From positions 1,798,001 to 1,862,000 of the forward strand of contig JAUFSD010000006.1 of NCBI GenBank assembly GCA_033030425.1: 64,000 bases of DNA, in the 5' to 3' direction. The notes beneath the pieces are model-generated. The model saw nothing but the letters and a program-made list of their open reading frames with translations, was not told the DNA's origin and did not search any database. This document shows, piece by piece, positions 1 to 11,115 of the stretch. The stretch comes from Verpa conica. Taxonomy: Eukaryota > Ascomycota > Pezizomycetes > Pezizales > Morchellaceae. Made by a program: the position numbers and the translations under genes. How positions within the stretch are numbered: the stretch's first letter is position 1; every line of letters begins with the position of its first letter.

Positions 1-564
1 CTTTCTCGGCGAGACTCTGATCTTCGTCATCAGTCCACCTCCCGCACCCACTTTGCTTGTTTGTCAAACCACCACCGACTGCTCTCGGCATTCAAATTAG
101 ATCCAAGAGCTCTCTTCTCTTCACGGCCAAACCTCTTTATCTTCTGGTCAGCCCTCTCTCTTCTACTTTCCCTCTCTTTTGCATCCTCACGGCCGCTGCC
201 AGAGAACGGACTATCATATCTCTCCCCCTCCATCCCAGTCCGTTTCCCACAAGATTTTCCCGCTGCCTCCTGCTGCCCGCATACCTACCAGCAGCAACGT
301 TATCATCATCCATTCATTTTCACAACGACATCATATTGCTTTTGCATAAAGCAGCCCCATCGTCTGCTCATTTAGAAGGTAAAGAAAGCTCTTCTCAACC
401 CCCCCACCATCATCACCATTACTATACTACTACCTTAAGCCATCCCCCGTTCTATTTCTCGCTGGTCTCATTTCTCTCTTGACCGCTCCAATTCATCAAT
501 CACCTCATACCAGTAACTGACAATATTCTAGTGCCACTTAATACTAGGGATTCGATTTGCCACA
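1..564 (+). promoter_or_regulatory. Promoter and 5' leader of the universal stress protein gene, with candidate 5'UTR intron
   Basis: This pyrimidine-rich stretch lies just upstream of the stress-protein start codon. A good 5'UTR intron candidate runs from 379 (donor GTAAAG) to 531 (acceptor TTCTAG), with a branch-point-like TAACTGAC at about 513-520. The open frames here (57-482 and 61-375) are Ser/Pro/Leu-rich with no recognisable domain, and they probably reflect CT-rich composition. RNA-seq would confirm the leader intron. Confidence 0.5.
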
Positions 565-2892
565 ATGTCTCTTGAATCTGCTCTTGAAGAAGAGAGGCTC
601 GAGATCCTTAAGCTCCTCGAAAGGCCACAGAAAAAATCCACCCACCAACATGCTTCTGGTGCATACTCGACTCCTTCCTCACCTCGGCAGCAGTACTCCT
701 CTGTTATTCCATCACTCCACCACAGCCGTACCTCATCTCCTATTCGCGGCGCACCAATAACATCTTTAATTGACATAGCATCAGACGTACCCACAGCAAG
801 AAGTCCAACGGCAATCACCTGGTCGTCAACAGTTACTCAAGGCGTTAATGGCAGAAACCGCCCTGAATCTGGTCTTAATCTAAATGGCGCCCCAAAATTG
901 CTCAAGGACCGCGACAAGGCGCAACATATAAATAGTCTGACCCCGAACGAGGCCTACAGCTTCTCAATGCTGCCGTCCGTAGCGCCCCCCACCCAGCGGA
1001 AACCTCGCTCTCGCGATCCAAGTGCGACCCCTGCCGCTCGGGGGAGCCTTGGGCGACGATCAATATCTCCGGGTACAGATAAGCTCCTGCGATCGGCATC
1101 CCCTAGGTCCTCTTCGGGACGGCTATCGTCGCCAGTTCGAAATCAGGTAGTGATGGATACAGAGCCCACAATCGACCTTGGTCATGCCTATGCCCGGCTA
1201 AATGACCAAGCTCTTGCAAGTTCCGGTGGCGTGTTGGGGATGCTGCCCGAGCGGAGGCCGCTCACAAATAGCGAAGGGGAGCATATACGTGCGGGGAATG
1301 GCGAGTCGCTTACTAGCGAAGGAGGCGTTCGCTTACAGAAGGACTACGAAGGTGAAAACACAGTTGGGGATTCATCAGATGAGGAGTCGAGTAGTTTGGG
1401 AAGTTCTCCCGGAAGTGAGGAGGAAGAGAGAGAGGTAGTTAGAGGGAGACAAGGGTCAAGATCACGGTCGCGCTCAGACAGCGCAAAAGGAAAGGACGAA
1501 GATAGCGACCAGGAAGTTGGAATCCTTAAAAGTATGATTAGGAGTGTCGGTGATCCTGGCGGTGGTGTCAAGAAGAAGGGGAAGAAAGGTGGAGGTATTG
1601 ATGCAAAGAAGGGAACGGGTAGTATGCGGCGTACCAGCATGAGCTTACTGGCTGCCGCGGAAGAAGAACGTTTGTTTCCTCGGCCTGTTTCCCCATGGGT
1701 TTTAGAGTCAGGAAGCTGATTAGATCTTGACACAGGCAAGCAAGTATCAGCTAGGTACAAAGTACGCTCTTTACTACCCTCAATATCTATCACCCCCTCC
1801 AACACCACCATCCCAGGTGCAAATTCCCCTACTACAAGTCGCAGAACTGGGGTGCATCCAACCACAAATTTTGACCTACCCTCCCATAATTCTACTCCTA
1901 TGTCATCCGACACAGAAGCAGATGTCTTGGATCTTCGCCGTGCACAGCGAATGGATATGAGTGTTTCCCCAATTGTTTCAACGCCTGAATCTCAGCGCGT
2001 TGTCCGGACAATTCTCCGAGGTGAATATGATGAAATTTACAAGGAAGCCGAGGAAGGGAATAGGCGAGTCCGCAAATACCTTGTGGCTACGGATCTCAGC
2101 GGCGAAGCTCAGCATGCACTCGAATGGACCATCGGAACGGTCCTCAGGGACGGAGACACCCTTATGGCCATTTACGCAATCGACCAGGACACCGTTGAAG
2201 ACGGCGGGAAAATTGTTTCCGATGATGGAATCATCGCCGATCTGACCAACCAAGCGGCAGCAGCGGGATCAAGCCTTGCCACAACGGGAACACAGACGCC
2301 GGGTAGTGTATCACCACGGACACCTTTCCAAGTGATGGAAAAGTCTGAGAGAAGCCGTGAGAGAACAAAGGCAGAAAGAGAGAGATACGTGGCTGCAGAA
2401 GCGATCACAGGTTTGGTGTCGAAGTTGCTAAAAAAGACAAGGCTACAAGTAAAATGCACCGTTGAGGTCATCCATTGCAAAAGCCCAAAACATTTATTGA
2501 CAGAGATTGTGAGTAAAACCCTTTTCCGAGATTTAGTGTGGCAAACTAGCGAAGTTTGCCCAGTAATTCTTATCATGCCTTGTACTAACCCCTGCATGCA
2601 GATCGATCTTGTAGAACCTACCCTAGTCGTTCTTGGCTCTCGAGGAAGAAGTGCTCTCAAAGGGTATATCTTCCGCATGCTTTCCTCCACGATCTTCAGG
2701 AAGTTGACATCATCCAGTGTACTCCTTGGATCTTTCTCGAACTACCTCGTTACGAAATCGTCGGTACCAGTAATGGTTGCCCGAAAGAAGCTGAAGCACA
2801 CAAAGAAATACGCAAACACGAACGTCAGACTTGCGAACAATCTGACAGCGAATGCAACCACCAGGCAACTGGCCAATGCAAAAGTTGATTGA
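565..2892 (+). CDS. Universal stress protein (UspA-fold) with long disordered N-terminus
   Basis: Model: exons 565-1706, 1755-2508, 2602-2663 and 2718-2892, joining to 710 aa. The first ~480 residues are Ser/Pro/Arg-rich and look disordered. The Usp domain starts near residue 485 (RKYLVATDLSGEAQHALEW). It ends with the nucleotide-binding signature G-x2-G-x9-G-S at about 644-658 (GSRGRSALKG then VLLGS), followed by SVPVMVARKKLK. Intron 2 has a perfect TACTAAC branch site. Removing 2664-2717 restores the conserved SALKGVLLGSFSNYL junction, which strongly supports that intron. Intron 1 (1707-1754) removes a TGA but is the least certain. Usp proteins bind ATP or act in stress signalling; the specific role here is not visible. 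The start ATG has a good context (CACAATG). Introns 2 and 3 are multiples of three without stops. Confidence 0.88.
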
Positions 2893-3904
2893 GTGATTAA
2901 AAAACTATAAATTAGGGGGCTTTTTCGTTTTTTTTGCGGGGAGTTCAATGGGGCACGATTGATGTGGGGAGTATTAGTATATAATGACTTACGAGACCTG
3001 ACAGGCAGGTAGAGGTAGAAGTGTTGTGTTGTGACCGTGACCGTGACCGTGAAACTTTCTCTACCCTTCCATTTGTAATGCTGTACATCACTGAACGATA
3101 TTCACTTATGATAAACACTGGGCGGGGAATTCAAGGCGTTTTAATTTCTTACCTACTCCGATATTAACTTGAGTGAATTGGATACTATAATGTTTATTAT
3201 TGCGGGCTACATTTAATACGAAATGAGGAATGCGAGGCGAGACAAGAGCAGAGCGAGTGATATTACATGAAACACAAGGTTAATAATTAGGTATTGTGAA
3301 ACATGAGGCTTTTTTTGTTCTATATTTTATTAATTATGCAACCCACACTAACACAACAAGCTTTCTCCCTCCAAACTAGGCTCATAACAGGGATATATAC
3401 ACCACCATCTCTATTATGAACAACTTGGCTATGAAATATAATCCGGGTATAAATAATTCAATCCTTTACCTCTATCCTAAATAGGTAAATGCAACTTGGC
3501 AGCTGCTGCCGGTATGCTTAACCCCCTGTTCTTTTTTTTTCTTTTTTTCTTTTTTTCTGTTGGGGAGGGGTTTTTTTTCTGCCGGTGAGGTTGAGTCATT
3601 ATGGGGGAGTAAGGAGCTCCTATGGGTGGTTCTTGATCATGCCGTGTGGGGTTAGAAATGAAAGTGCGAGAAGAAAGTACATGTACTTTAGTCAAGAGGC
3701 GTTGTATTCTTGGCGGTTAGTTAGTTATAGTCTGCATGCATGGTAGGCTTTGTACTAGTGCTAGTAATTATTTCTCTTTTAGTCTTTCTGTAACCATAGA
3801 AGGGTTAGCTATATATATATTACACCATAAGATCACATATACAAAAAAAAAAAATAACTTAATTTCCAACACTTATTTTTTTTTTTTTTACAACATACCC
3901 GCAA
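2893..3904. other. Intergenic: 3' region of Usp gene and 5' region of BTB gene
   Basis: No supported gene. It contains a short hexamer repeat (GTGACC, about 3030-3051), a T-rich block at 3530-3580, and A12/T13 tracts at 3844-3890 just before the BTB start. The small frames seen here have no recognisable motif. Confidence 0.5.
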
Positions 3905-5026
3905 ATGGCACGAAAAGAACACACCTTCCGAATAAACGGCGGTGAACCAGCCGACGTCCTCGTCACCACTCCACGCCAAACGTTCTTTCTCCATTCATCA
4001 GTACTCAAGAGTGTTTCTCGCCGGTTCTCGGCAAACATGTCGGGCGGGAGACCAGTCGACGGGTTGGCGCCTCAAGTAGGTGGTAATAGATACTACTACG
4101 GTATCGACTACGATAGAGAAGGGAATCCGGGTCTTCAGATAACGGGAGGACCTCAAGATCAAGGTGTAAGTGTTGTATGGGGGGGGGTAGAGGGAGGGAT
4201 GGAGAAGAACTAAGCTGATGTGTGGGGAATATAGCCTATTCATCCTCATCCGGAACAACAGGATAGACATTGCACGGCGTTCAGATCGTTATTTGAGTGT
4301 TTCTATCGACAGCCTGTTGTGATCAGGTCTTTAGAAGAGTGCACTGCGATTGTTGCGTTAGCCGATGGATTAGAAGCCCTAGACTCCGTTACTGATAGCA
4401 TTAGAGCCAGTTTCTTTGAGTGGCCCGAGCTCGACGTTCAGATCAAAGAGATGCCGAAGGAGTTTTTGGTCTTGGGGTATAAGCTCAAGTCCGTGCGAGT
4501 CTTCAAAGAGGCGTTTATACACGTCGTTGGGAAGCTCTGTGGACAGCATGATGCGTTGTGTCTGTGGGCTAAAGATAGGACTATTCCCGAAAGGGTCGTT
4601 GGTCTCGTGAGGGAGGAGTGCAGTAGGTTGGTCCAACTCACGGCTGCTGCTGTGAGGAAGTTGCAGGTCATCGGTGCGAGAGACGCTACGGCTGATACGG
4701 ATCATCATAAACTGGCGGTGGCGATCCTGAGAGAGAGGTTGGGGAGCTGTTGGGATTTTTATCAGTCGAATAACGGCTGTGAAGGTGCGTTGTTTAGAAT
4801 GATTGTGAATTGTAGGTTTGATATCTCTTCGTATGATGTCGATGGGTATTCTTCTAGAGCGCATGTTGGGAGTGTTCTCAATAGCTCTACGCCCATCGCT
4901 GCGGAGATAAAGATGGTTGTGAAGGGGTTGGTCAAGAATAATTTGAGGTTGAAGGAGGAGATGGAGTATCTGACTTGTGCGGAGCTGAGTGATGAGGCTT
5001 TGCCTTGGGTTACTTATGTTGGGTAA
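3905..5026 (+). CDS. BTB/POZ-like domain protein
   Basis: Two exons, 3905-4165 and 4235-5026, give 350 aa. The intron (4166-4234, 69 nt) has donor GTAAGT, a CTGAT branch and acceptor ATAG, and it removes an in-frame stop. The N-terminus (FRINGGEPADVLVTTPRQTFFLHSSVLKSVSRRF) resembles the start of a BTB/POZ fold: a 'D-V' strand, a conserved H in 'FLHSSVLKSVS', then the variable stretch. The rest is helical and Leu-rich with Cys residues and has no second domain I recognise. Fungal BTB proteins often serve as adaptors for Cul3 ubiquitin ligases, but nothing here proves that. The family call rests on about 35 residues, so it is moderate; the gene model itself is good. Confidence 0.75.
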
Positions 5027-5525
5027 GAATGGTTTGTTTCCGTGTTTTATCACTTGGTTATGGCTTCATAGGGCTTACGGTGTGGTAGGGGTTGGAAGAG
5101 AGGGGGGCAGGAATCAGTGGATGTAGAGTGTCGGTCAAAAAGACTAAAGAAGGATTAATCTGGGTATAATAATATGATATTATAGGTGGATTTGAATAAA
5201 TATTATTGGGCGCGAGGTTAGCAAATGGAGATTTAAAGGAATCCATGATTTAGTACTAATTAGTAGTTTAATTTCCCAAGACCAGCACTCAGCTCAGCTA
5301 TATGTGGTTATTTTGATAGACACAATATCTTTGTTACATGGGTAGCCTTAAGGAAACCTAACCCTTATCTGAAGCCAGTAGAAAGATATTTCGTAGAACA
5401 AGGCGTCCAAAATTACTCCAGGGGCGATATAACTTCAACAAAACGCTGATTCATTAGACAAATGCAGTGGATATAAGGAGTCACAAACCAGCTATCTGCT
5501 ACGGCTTGCTAGGCTACTACCAAAG
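5027..5525. other. Intergenic spacer
   Basis: About 500 nt between the BTB gene and the composite gene. It is AT-rich, and I see no coding or RNA feature in it. Confidence 0.5.
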
Positions 5526-8505
5526 ATGACTACCTACCTACTTGATGGCCTACTACCCCTACCCGCTGTCAAGCTTGGGCGCCTTGTTCTCAGCGCCCAA
5601 AACCCTATCCAAGATTTTCTTGATCCCCTAGAAGACCGACCAAGTGTGACGGATTTCAACCGGAATCCCCAAATCGGCTTCACAGAGACTCGGAAGTCTT
5701 CCAAAAGCCCAAACCTCCGACCCTACCTCCGCCAAAGATTTTCCATAGAATATCAAGAATCGAGCAGCAGTACCTTCACTGTGAGCGCGCCTCTAGCCAC
5801 AATATATGACCTCCTCGATTCAGAAGCCTGGTTCCAGAAATCGTGCACTGAACCGACAGTGCAAAAATTCCTCGAACGCGCGAACTATGAAGGACAGGAT
5901 GTGTATCTGATAGTTGGATTTTGTACGGTTGAAAATGCTCGGCTGGATAAAGGGAAAATGCCAGTACAAGCTAGCATCATACCTAGAGCAATAGTAGGGT
6001 CTGGTCTGCTAGCTCCCGGAAACAAAGATACTGGTAACGACCAGGAACTTACCTTCAACGCTCTAGGCGAGCAGGTTTTTGCTATACGGTACCGTAAGAT
6101 CGATTATAAGTGGCCCTTCAGCCGAACCATGTCCCTCGGAACCGGAAAAAAATGGGTGTGTTCTCGGGATTGGTGGGAAATTGATGATGAAGAGAGAGTG
6201 GCAGCAACCCTCATAGATGATATTGACTTGGGAATCTCTGATGATGGATATAGCAGTGGTGGTGACGCCAAAATTTCTCGGGATTTTCCAAGCGCCGAGG
6301 GAGACATGGCAATCTCGGGCGATGAATACAGCAATGAGGATGATGCCCAACCCCCTCGGATCCCCACAAGCAGAAAAGAGGACCTTGAAATGATCTCTCT
6401 ACTCCAGGGGGTTAACGCACAAGTAGCAAAGACTCCAGACTATACGGAACTAGCAGACCATATGAGCACAGCTTCTTCGTCACGTCTAATATCTCTAGTT
6501 CCTAAAGAGATAAAGGAGAGTGGAAATCTAGAAGATTTAACAGAAATAATCAACCTAGGCCTGGAAATTTATAACAACAGGGATAATCAGGCGGAAAGAT
6601 GGTGGTTAGATATCCAGACGTTTGTCACAGAGGGTTGTCAACCTGTATTATATCATCTGGAAATATTGACGGATATGGCCGAACGCGTAGAAAACTATCG
6701 ACGTATAGGCCAGTGGAAAGAAGCAGAAGAGCTTGGGATTGAGGTTATAATTGCGAGGAAGGCGTTTTTGGGTCTAGATCACGTGAAAAGTTTAGAATCA
6801 ATGGCCACCTTGGCTACAGTTTACAAAAGTCAAAAGCGGTGGAACGAGGCAGAAGGGATTTGGCAAGATGTTGTGTGGAGAAGTGAGAGAGTACTGGGGG
6901 CAGGTCATCCATGCACTTGGAAGGTCTTGGGCGACCTGGAAATGCTCTACGATGAGTTTGATGAGGAAATTATCGAAGGGTGGCAGAAGGAGACGAGGAA
7001 GGAGAGCGAGTGGAGGAGCGAGTGGCTGAAGGAGGTGATGGAGAGGGAGAGGGTGAGGCAGAGGGTGAGGAGGGTGATGGAGATGGAGAGGGAGCGGGAG
7101 AGGAAGAGGGTGAGGGTGATGGTGATGGTGATGGAGAGGGTGAGGGAGAAGAAGAGGGAGAGGGAGAGGGAGAGGGAGAGGGAGAGGGAGAGGGAGGAGG
7201 AGGAGGGGGGGGGAGGAGGATGAAGAGGAGTATTCAGACACCCTAGCAGAAATAGATAGGAACATAATATCCCAGGAGGCGGCGAAGCTAAGCATGAGTA
7301 GTGATGCCGACACAGATATATGGCCGGTAATATTCTCAAATGGAAAAGCGGAAATTTCCTTTGAAAGTGGAAACCCTTGGGGCTTTTCAAACGAAGCAAA
7401 AATACTGATAGAAATGGTCCTTAATGCCCCAATCAATTGGTGGCCGATGACCCCCCGGAGAAGCTACTCACCGGAAGAATACGCACGAGTAAACTGGAAA
7501 TGTGTATGATCTCTTTCCTCTAATTTAATTAGTGCCTTCTAACCAACAAGACGATATAGTGTTGTGGAAAAAGATTGTCTAGTATCGTTCCAAGGGAATG
7601 CATGGAGCAATACTATTGGTGGCGCTGTGCTACTAATACACCATCACCATCAACCCCCCCCCCAGCTATACCAACGGCGGCCCACCATAGCCAAGGAAGT
7701 TCTAGTACCGGAGTTAGTCATCCGACAACTGTAGGAAGTAATTTAACTATACATCGACCGAATTATTCTGGATCATCCTTGGTCGCGGCACAAGTAACAG
7801 CGGTAGTAGGGAGTACCCGGGATAAACTCTTGATGTGGTGTGTGAACTCAGGGCCAACACTAGTAACAGACATTACTATACTCCCAGTGTACAATGACAC
7901 AGTTATTTTTAAGCTCCTCAGAGCAGAATACCGGAGGATTCGTGGTTGGAGAAGATGGTTATCTCTCTACTCTCTTTCTGAAGTTAGATTCGTCAAGGTA
8001 TCTCATAAATTACTTAATTTAATTATATAAAAGACTAGCTCTTTCAATATGCTTATTCTTCTTATAGTTTAGACGCTTTATGTACCTCTGGGAGCGTGTT
8101 AATTGCTATAATAACCAGCAACTCCCCGACCACACTGACCCAGAATACGAATATGCACCAAGCCCTGCATCTACCGTACCACCAATTCCATCCGAGGAAT
8201 TAATGCACTATCTTGAAAGCCCCTCCTGCCCCACTTCTTCAAGGGTCATCCAGATGCTTCCAAAGAAGATCACTGGTCCTATGACTGATGAAATAGGTTG
8301 GGGATTGCATGCTTACGAATGCCTATCCTTTTTAAGGATTTTTACCCTATCTTTCTTACTTCTAATTATACCTATTTTGTTTGTTCCATATTGGCTGCGA
8401 AAACACCCTGGGGATCTCGCGAACGCTTTGGCCCCTGTTGCTGTCGTTTTGACTGGGATTGCGGTTCTTATTGCTCTTCCTTCGTGGCATGGCGCAAAGA
8501 TGTAG
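5526..8505 (+). CDS. Composite fungal protein: KLGRLV domain, TPR segment, Cys motif and C-terminal membrane segments; frame break in GA/G tract
   Basis: The first frame (5526-7223) begins with the fungal 'PAVKLGRLV' N-terminal domain (residues ~1-235, including WFQKSCTEP, VYLIVGFCTVENAR and GEQVFAIRYRKI). An acidic linker follows, then a TPR-like segment (~390-485; KEAEELGIEV, RKAFLGLDHVKSLESMATLA) like those of fungal NB-ARC/TPR proteins. A GA-rich tract (6975-7218) encodes RE repeats. Coding then resumes one frame over (EEYSDTLAEIDRN from ~7222). Introns at 7504-7559 and 7998-8067 join it to W-K-C-C-C-G-K-R, a Cys-rich domain, RFVKFRRFMYL, and a C-terminus with two hydrophobic segments (~8325-8395 and 8430-8475). 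The downstream half matches a widespread fungal uncharacterised membrane family. The frame change at the G9 run (7205-7213) could be an assembly error, a small unseen intron or a real break. The function is unknown; a membrane-linked recognition role is conjecture. Confidence 0.72.
6975..7218 (+). repeat. GA-rich microsatellite and G9 homopolymer inside the composite gene
   Basis: This is a purine-only tract of GAGGGA/GTGATG units ending in nine G's (7205-7213). All of it is open in two frames (Arg-Glu in one, Glu-Gly in the other), so slippage changes the frame without immediately creating a stop. Confidence 0.9.
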
Positions 8506-9105
8506 ATTAATGGGCTTATCTGGTGCAGGCGCTGCTAGGTGGAATTCTTGTTAAGTTTGAAAACATTTTTCTTTTTATGCTTTTTAGGTGAAGTTACCTA
8601 TTGTAGTTAGTAAATATTATATCTTTTTTGTCTTTCTACAAGTTTTTTAGGTTTATAGTATAGGCGGATTTCTATACTAGTACTACATATATAGAGGCTA
8701 CAAGGTTGCCGGGGAACTAGTAGATTTACCACTTTTAGTATGCTTACTAGCCTCTATGTACTTCACTTGACACCCTTTCATCACTTCTTTTCCACCCGTA
8801 GAGTTGCTAGGATGCTGGTTCTGAGTAAGATATCACTTCCCATGTGAAAACTAAGACTATATGTAGCTTAGGACCTTTTGGTTAGGGAATTGAAAGTTCT
8901 TGCATAGGTAACTCAACGTTGTAGGCATAAGCATAGTCACTGATGATTAGATGTTTCGTAATACGAATCGACAGACCAAACGAGATGATGATTTTGCTAA
9001 CTACTCTCCAAGGCCTAAAAGCTAATCATGAGTTGGTGATACCTTGCACCATTGCTAGCCTAATCACTAGCGCCAGTGCCACAACGTCAATCCGGAAAGG
9101 GGTCA

Positions 9106-9132
9106 ATGAATTAATCATAAATACATGGAGCC
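9106..9132. repeat. Dispersed 27-nt repeat copy (inverted relative to 48169)
   Basis: This is the reverse-complement match to the copy at 48169-48195, 39 kb away. It lies in the repeat-rich spacer upstream of the TIR elements. Confidence 0.7.
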
Positions 9133-9831
9133 CCGATTCAGAAAGGAGGTTAGGGTAAGATCACTCAATTATAAGTCTCATCTCACATCGTTTTAGAATA
9201 ACTAACTAGTTTAATAGAACTACGGCCGAAATGATGGATGTACTCAATGGGTTAAAAAATACTAAGCTATGTTTAGCCCAACCGAGTGATTCTCTATGAC
9301 TCAGTACTAAAAAGCGTATTTTTCTGACTGTTGCCCGTATAGGTACTAGCTACAAAGTTCTAGACGACCGGGTAGCTGCGCCCAGGGAAATTTGGCCGAC
9401 AGCAAGTTTCACTTAAGAACCGAACTTTTCTTTCTACCTTCTACCTTCTCCCTATTCCCCCATTAATCTGCACCTGCCTTATTTTCCTGCCTGTCTCAAA
9501 GTAATAAGCCACCTTGGAAACTCAGCTTGTGTACACTGCTGAGACCAAGTGGCTAAAATTTTGCAGATATGGACAAGTGAAAACTAGAAGAACTTGGAAA
9601 TAGTGGTTTTTATGAGGGGGCTGGTCCCCTAAACAAACCGGGGAACCACACAAAGAAACCGCCCCAAGCTCCACGGGGCGGGACAGTTCCGAATTTTGAG
9701 AAAAATGCGGGGGGAGGACCGTATATACCAGGGCCCCAATTGAAGCGGAATCGATATATAGAGCCTCTGAGGATTGCAGTTGAGTTCTAAAGCACTGTGG
9801 GAGGTATATGCGAGCCGTATAAATGACAGTG

Positions 9832-9988
9832 CAGCACAGTCGCTCTATAAGGATTCGGGTTATAAGAATACATGTTCAGGACCGGACACGTGTTGCTTTA
9901 TGGGTACTAATATTCCTCAATAAGGATACCTTCTCTATAAGAATACAGACCCGCTCTATTGTCATATTCTTATAGGGCGGCTGCGCTG
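9832..9988. mobile_element. Short TIR element 1 (MITE-like)
   Basis: The ends are inverted repeats of about 22 nt: the left arm (9832-9853) begins CAGCACAGTCGCTCTATAAG, and the reverse complement of the right arm (9967-9988) begins CAGCGCAGCCGCCCTATAAG. They differ at 4 of 22 positions, all transitions. A TA follows the right end; the left flank reads TG. At 157 bp with no coding capacity it looks like a non-autonomous DNA transposon, and the CAG ends with TA flank suggest the Tc1/mariner/pogo group. The element sits inside a GC-rich block, perhaps a nested insertion. Confidence 0.65.
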
Positions 9989-10280
9989 TATATGCATAGC
10001 GGCGTAGAAATAGGACTCCCTCCAACAGGCAACCGCCCCAACCCGCCCCTTGGCTAGGGAACTGCCCCAGTCTGGCAGGTTTTTGAGCCAAAATTTGCCC
10101 GTGAATCCAATAATTCTAGGAGCCGCCCCGAATCGCTGCAAGACGAATACTAAGTCTGACTGAGGTATTTCAAGGAAGCACTGGGAAGAACCATTTGGGA
10201 AGAAAATTCCTAAAGGTCTTGGAGGTTCTTTTAAAGAAACAAATTAGTTTTAATTGTTTCTGTAATTTTTGTTTGTGGTA

Positions 10281-10469
10281 CAGCACAATCGCCCTACAAC
10301 GATATTATAGGAATATCGTTAGTGAGAGGCCCTAGAAGGCGCTCCACTAGGCGATATTTGGTAGTGTCTCTTCCTTGGACCTTCCTAATTAGGTTAGACC
10401 AACCTTTCTATAAGGATATCCTTCCTAACCCCCCGCCCAACTGTGTATCCTTATAGAACGATTGTACTG
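10281..10469. mobile_element. Short TIR element 2 with TA flanks (MITE-like)
   Basis: This is a 189 bp element with inverted ends. The left arm starts CAGCACAATCGCCCTACAAC and the reverse complement of the right arm starts CAGTACAATCGTTCTATAAG (about 5 differences in 24, four of them C/T). It is flanked by TA on both sides (10279-10280 and 10470-10471), as expected for Tc1/mariner/pogo target duplication. Its ends resemble those of the element at 9832-9988, so the two belong to one family. It has no coding capacity. Confidence 0.75.
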
Positions 10470-11115
10470 TAGATAGAATTTAATTTTATACATTTTTGAA
10501 TTCAAATTTTTTTTATGGGTGGTTGCATGAATGCGAGTTGCTACCCAGGTGTCAGATTTGATTTTTATAACTATGTGCCGCCGTATATAGGGGACGTCCC
10601 CAAACGGGTCAGAACAGTATTATGGTAGAATCTATCATTTGCCGGTATTACGATTATGTTTTTGTCGTTGCCACCAGAAACGAAGCTTTGAGGTTTTCTC
10701 TCTTTTAAGTTACCCAATTAGTTAATAAAAGCCCGAGAATGTGCGTAGATCCAAACTCCGCACTGAGACATCAAGAGTTATTGGTGATAAAGCTTATTAA
10801 TCTCTACGGTCAAATATATCGGTTAGGTTGTACTGTAGAAATTTGAATTATCTTATTCTACTGCTGATATGATCATTGTTACCCCGATTAAACAAACACC
10901 AATGTATTCCCCTGAAATATTTCCTCTTCCCACTTACAAACATGTTATCGCCAATATACTTGTGTAGCACCCCCTACCCAACGATATACAAGTCTCCTCT
11001 GAATATATTCAATATGTGCTATTAAACCCCCAGCGCCAACTACCTCTCAAACAAAAACCAAAAACTTTTAGAGCGTCGCCAAATCAAACACGACAAAAAA
11101 AAAACCCTGCATCCA

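Larger units (their letters stand above)
8506..11115. other. Repeat-rich intergenic region
   Basis: There is no supported gene in this 2.6 kb. It holds the two TIR elements listed separately, a GC-rich block flanking the first, one copy of a dispersed 27-nt sequence (9106-9132), and a short stretch (10583-10618) resembling the right end of the TIR element at 46851-47146. Small open frames such as 8943-9158 and 9876-10091 fall inside repeats and carry no domain. Confidence 0.6.

Noticed and set aside
57..482. Open frame in the 5' region of the stress-protein gene
   Set aside because: Ser/Pro/Leu-rich from CT-rich DNA, no domain, and overlaps a likely leader intron.
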